Source: Pseudomonadales bacterium
GTDB taxonomy: Bacteria; Pseudomonadota; Gammaproteobacteria; Pseudomonadales; Pseudohongiellaceae
Direction: 5' to 3'
Assembly: GCA_024234395.1 (NCBI GenBank)
Contig: JACKOH010000002.1
Coordinates: forward strand, 248,001 to 312,000
DNA length: 64,000 bases
How positions within the stretch are numbered: position 1 is the stretch's first letter; each line of letters starts with the position of its first letter. Positions 61,129 to 64,000 of the stretch are shown in pieces. Made by a program: the position numbers and the translations under genes. The notes beneath the pieces were generated by a model that worked only from the letters and a program-made list of their open reading frames with translations, made no database searches and had not been told where the DNA came from.

Positions 61129-61644
61129 ATGGGATTCAACCATATTGATCTGGGAACCAGGAACATGGAAGCGACCCGTCGCTTTTACGAGGAGATCCTG
61201 GGTTTCAAACTGGTACGAGCCGATCTTGTGCAGATCGGTGAACGGGGCAGCGTCCAGCACTATTTTTTCGATTGCGGTGACGATCAGCTGCTGGGATTTA
61301 TGAGCGGCGAAGACGTGGATGGATATCCTGAGTTCAACACCGATATCAACGCCGGCCTCGGTGTCAGTCGGGGTGTGTATCACTTCGCCTTCAATGCGGA
61401 GAGCGAGGCCGAGTTACTGAAGATCAGGTCACGTCTCCAGAGTCATGGCATAGAGGTATCCGAAGTTCACGACCATGAGGGCTGGTCGAAATCCATCTAC
61501 TTCAGCGACCCCAATGGGCTGTATCTGGAATATTGCTATATTCTGCGCAGGTTCGAACCAGAGGATGCCATTCCTCGCATCCGCTTCTCGGTCGACGACT
61601 TCGGAAAACCGGAGACCAAGAGAGTGCCTCCCTCGCCAGATTAA
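61129..61644 (+). CDS. VOC-family protein (second)
   Basis: 171 residues. MGFNHIDLGTRNMEATRRFY, YHFAFNAESEAELLKIRSRL and YFSDPNGLYLEYCYIL show both halves of the VOC fold with His/Glu ligands. It is more similar to glyoxalase/dioxygenase-like proteins than to the first VOC gene. It starts the right-hand group with the FMN reductase and GlcG-like genes. Confidence 0.88.
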   Translation: MGFNHIDLGTRNMEATRRFYEEILGFKLVRADLVQIGERGSVQHYFFDCGDDQLLGFMSGEDVDGYPEFNTDINAGLGVSRGVYHFAFNAESEAELLKIRSRLQSHGIEVSEVHDHEGWSKSIYFSDPNGLYLEYCYILRRFEPEDAIPRIRFSVDDFGKPETKRVPPSPD

Positions 61645-61757
61645 CGAAATAATTTCCGACTGACGAAGATAAATCTGGATCTATATATTATACCTATCGT
61701 TCCTTTATTTTACTGGAAAATGATCAGCATCTTTAGCCAAGGAAAATCATAATAACC

Positions 61758-62330
61758 ATGAGCAACATCAATCTGGTAGGGATATCGGGAAGCCTGCGAA
61801 GCGGGTCCTATAACACACTGTTGCTGGAAGCCGTGCAACGACATCTTCCCGAAGGAGCCAGGTTGTCGGTTGCCAGGCTCGATGAGTTCCCTTTGTTCAA
61901 TCAGGACCGGGAATCGCCATTGCCTGCTGCCGTCGGAGCCGTGAAGTCGGCTCTGCGTAGCTGCGACGGCGTTATCATCTGTACACCGGAATACAATCTC
62001 GGCATGCCCGGGGTATTGAAGAATGCCTTCGACTGGCTGTCCCGTCCGCCACAGGAACAGGCCGAAGTACTGCACGGTAAGCCGGTACTGCTGATGGGAG
62101 CCTCTCCCGGCCCATTCGGCAGTATCTCGGCACAGAATGCCAGTCTTTCCATGTTCAGGGCCCTGCGAATGCCGGTCTGGAATGAACAGGGACTGATTGT
62201 GGTAACCCATGCCGGGGACCGGTTCAAAGACGGAACACTGGTAGATGAAGCGCTGCAACAACGGCTGCAGCAGCAGGCCGAGGGATTCTGCCGGCATCTG
62301 CTGCAACTGCGAGCCCGCAATGATGAATAA
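61758..62330 (+). CDS. NAD(P)H-dependent FMN reductase
   Basis: 190 residues, flavodoxin-like. MSNINLVGISGSLRSGSYNT is the FMN-phosphate loop (GSLRxxSxN). GVIICTPEYNLGMPGVLKNA and GKPVLLMGASPGPFGSIS are conserved in the azoreductase/chromate-reductase-type family. Likely a cytoplasmic quinone or azo reductase. Confidence 0.94.
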   Translation: MSNINLVGISGSLRSGSYNTLLLEAVQRHLPEGARLSVARLDEFPLFNQDRESPLPAAVGAVKSALRSCDGVIICTPEYNLGMPGVLKNAFDWLSRPPQEQAEVLHGKPVLLMGASPGPFGSISAQNASLSMFRALRMPVWNEQGLIVVTHAGDRFKDGTLVDEALQQRLQQQAEGFCRHLLQLRARNDE

Positions 62331-62384
62331 CTGACTTTTCCCCAATCCGGTATCTAACCGGATACAGCCAGCCAGGAGGAAATT

Positions 62385-62807
62385 ATGAGTGACATGTTGA
62401 TCGACAGGAAATGCCTTTCTCTGAAGGCAGCGCAGACCATGATCGAAGCCGCCATGAGCAAAGCTGCCGACCTTGGCGTACCGGCGGTAATCGCGGTGGT
62501 GGACGATTCAGGCAACCTGATAACCATGGTGCGGATGGACGGCGCGCCACTGTTAAGCGTAGAACTGGCACAGGACAAGGCCTACACGGCCATTGCCTTT
62601 GGCATGGCGACTCACGAATGGTTTGAGTTTATTAAAAATGACCCGCCGCTATTGCACGGTATCGTCAAGACCCGGCGCCTGGTAGTGTTCGGCGGCGGTT
62701 TCCCCGTCTCACTGTCGGGTCGGGTGGTAGGTGGAATCGGCGTCAGTGGAGGCCACTACAGTCAGGACATGGAGATCGCAGAGGCCGGAGTCGAAGCGCT
62801 ACCCTGA
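62385..62807 (+). CDS. GlcG/HbpS-like haem-binding family protein
   Basis: 140 residues. LKAAQTMIEAAMSKAADLGV, PAVIAVVDDSGNLITMVRMD, SVELAQDKAYTAIAFGMATH and GGFPVSLSGRVVGGIGVSGG match the GlcG/HbpS family. AGGAGG lies upstream. The last codons lie in the first unit of a 33-bp tandem repeat, so the stop codon itself is part of the duplication. Confidence 0.9.
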   Translation: MSDMLIDRKCLSLKAAQTMIEAAMSKAADLGVPAVIAVVDDSGNLITMVRMDGAPLLSVELAQDKAYTAIAFGMATHEWFEFIKNDPPLLHGIVKTRRLVVFGGGFPVSLSGRVVGGIGVSGGHYSQDMEIAEAGVEALP

Positions 62808-62888
62808 TGGAAAGCCGGGGGAGTCGAAACACTATCCTGATAGAAGGCCAGGGGAATCGAAGCGCTACCCTGATGAAAGGCCGCGAGA
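62790..62888. repeat. Tandem repeat, three units of 33 bp, at the 3' end of the GlcG-like gene
   Basis: Units at 62790-62822, 62823-62855 and 62856-62888 share TCGAARCRCTAYCCTGATRRA. The first contains the GlcG-like gene's stop codon; the others follow it. Confidence 0.9.
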
Positions 62889-62917
62889 TGAGAATCCGAA
62901 GCCGGTTCCGGATCCCG

Positions 62918-63883
62918 TCACGGCGAGTCAGCGGCGGCCTCGGCAGCTTCCTGTACCCGGGCACCGCGCAGGATGTTGTACATCGCGTAGTTTCCTTCGT
63001 GACAGGCGTATTCAAAGATCGTGTAGTCGTCCAGCGCCGGCATGGGCCGCACTGCGGTCCAGGGGCGTGAATAGGTTGCCGGGTCCTCCACGGTGAACTG
63101 GTAATCGATGCGGTCATCGGCCACCCGGGTGAAGCGTTCCACTGCCTGCATGCTCTCCGATGACGGGAAGCGTAATTCGGTCTTTTCGCTATAGTTGGTC
63201 GTCGTTACCACCAGGGTATTACCCTCCCAGTGACCACGGGAATCTCCATTCCATTGCCGGATACCGGGATCCAGCGGCGGCCGTCCGTCCAGTGGAATAA
63301 TCCTTACATCATGGATATTTTCCACATAAATCGCCACGTAGTCGGGGTTCTGGACGATCAGATAGGTGTTGTTATAACCAGTCGAAACTGGCGGTACGCC
63401 GTGGTAGGTGATGCAACGATCCCAGGGTGTGCGGTCCGTGTACGAATCGGCCGGGTGATCGCGCCGGTAGGCGGCACGTTCCGCCAGCAGCTGCCTGGCT
63501 GCGTCGGTCAATGGCAGGCGGCCATCCGGCGGGTAGACGATCAACGAGGTCCGCAGGTCTGCAGAGACATTGCCCTGATCGAACCAGCCAACGTTGTAAT
63601 TACCGGTATCCCCTGGCGCGTCGACCTGTTCCTGACGCGAGCGTTGATTGATCCGCGCGGCCTCCTGTTCGGTATAAAACTCCTTGTCACCCAGTTCCAG
63701 TGGACGTTGCAGTGGTGTCAGGCTGGCATAGGACCACGTACCCTGCAGGTCGGGGTCACCCCAGGGGGTGACGAAACCCTCCCGGCTCTGAGGGTAAGCC
63801 GATACGGAAAGAAAAGCCGCCAGAGACAACAGCACAACTGACAGGGGACGGAGAATGAAATCAGCAGACACTTTCATGGCCAT
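62918..63883 (-). CDS. Exported protein of unknown function
   Basis: 321 residues. A signal segment (FILRPLSVVLLSLAAFLSVS) precedes TPWGDPDLQGTWSYASLTPL, DRTPWDRCITYHGVPP, NTYLIVQNPDYVAIYVENIH and WEGNTLVVTTTNYSEKTELR. It resembles a family of exported hypothetical proteins with a lipocalin-like repeat layout. The start at 63883 is preferred because AGAGGG lies a few bases upstream; 63889 (GTG) is an alternative. Function unknown. Convergent with the GlcG-like gene. Confidence 0.7.
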   Translation of the reverse strand: MAMKVSADFILRPLSVVLLSLAAFLSVSAYPQSREGFVTPWGDPDLQGTWSYASLTPLQRPLELGDKEFYTEQEAARINQRSRQEQVDAPGDTGNYNVGWFDQGNVSADLRTSLIVYPPDGRLPLTDAARQLLAERAAYRRDHPADSYTDRTPWDRCITYHGVPPVSTGYNNTYLIVQNPDYVAIYVENIHDVRIIPLDGRPPLDPGIRQWNGDSRGHWEGNTLVVTTTNYSEKTELRFPSSESMQAVERFTRVADDRIDYQFTVEDPATYSRPWTAVRPMPALDDYTIFEYACHEGNYAMYNILRGARVQEAAEAAADSP

Positions 63884-64000
63884 GGTCACCCTCTCTTTGT
63901 TTTAGTTGTTAAGGAACCTCTGATTACATGGATCTGCTCTGCGGGAGTCTGACGAGCCCACTGACTTCGTTGCCTTGCCTTGAGGGGTCGACGCATGCCG

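Overview
The window looks like the chromosome of a gammaproteobacterium. The strongest evidence is the block hisF-hisA-hisH-hisB / asmA / mutY / yggX / tRNA-Phe (23.2-30.2 kb), a Pseudomonas-type gene order. The backbone is GC-rich by eye, and the accessory blocks at about 30.2-44.6 kb and 44.6-50.8 kb look AT-richer (not computed). Genus cannot be assigned from sequence reading alone.

Layout. (1) 0-17 kb, backbone: the 5' end of a copper-type P-type ATPase with two tandem YHS domains, under a CueR-type promoter, running off the left edge; an ABM monooxygenase and a solute-binding protein; an operon encoding a TVP38 membrane protein, a glucoamylase-like hydrolase and a GT4 glycosyltransferase; two transporters; an ECF sigma factor; an OmpR-type regulator with a degenerate receiver; a YraQ/ArsP-like permease; pyrophosphatase; a Tat-exported, apparently circularly permuted D-amino-acid-oxidase-like flavoprotein; and a 5'-truncated metallo-beta-lactamase-fold protein. 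(2) 17-30 kb: exported beta-helix protein, exported FAH-family protein, tRNA-Ser(CGA), tectonin-like protein, and the his/asmA/mutY/yggX/tRNA-Phe block.

(3) 30.2-44.56 kb: a composite integrative island in tRNA-Phe, bounded by a 25-bp direct repeat of the tRNA 3' end. It carries two tyrosine integrases, a HEPN/Toprim-type putative defence gene nearly fused to the first integrase, a truncated type I methylase gene (hsdM), an Xis-like gene and an AlpA-like gene, two different IS21-family elements, an IS3-like remnant, an adhesin tail remnant and a hipBA-like toxin-antitoxin pair. One IS21 copy interrupts a small gene that can be rejoined in frame using a 6-bp target duplication. A second, inverted and diverged tRNA-Phe fragment flanked by repeated 12-bp motifs resembles an unsplit attP of the second integrase.

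(4) 44.6-50.8 kb: regulators and small stress or redox enzymes (AraC, NmrA-like, DUF4345-like, DUF1772-like, LysR, pirin, isochorismatase). (5) 50.8-57 kb: CPA2 antiporter and a copper operon (copL-like, copA, copB) behind a second MerR/CueR-type promoter with a 19-bp spacer. (6) 57-64 kb: Ca/Na antiporter and a catabolic-looking group (two VOC proteins, carboxymuconolactone-decarboxylase-like protein, PEP mutase/isocitrate lyase family enzyme, FMN reductase, GlcG-like protein, exported protein of unknown function).

A recurring theme is short tandem repeats at or inside gene ends (TVP38 tail, EamA tail, MBL N-terminus, CopB N-terminus, GlcG 3' end, YHS duplication), plus dispersed intergenic palindromes. 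All identifications are by reading sequence and recalling families; no searches were run.
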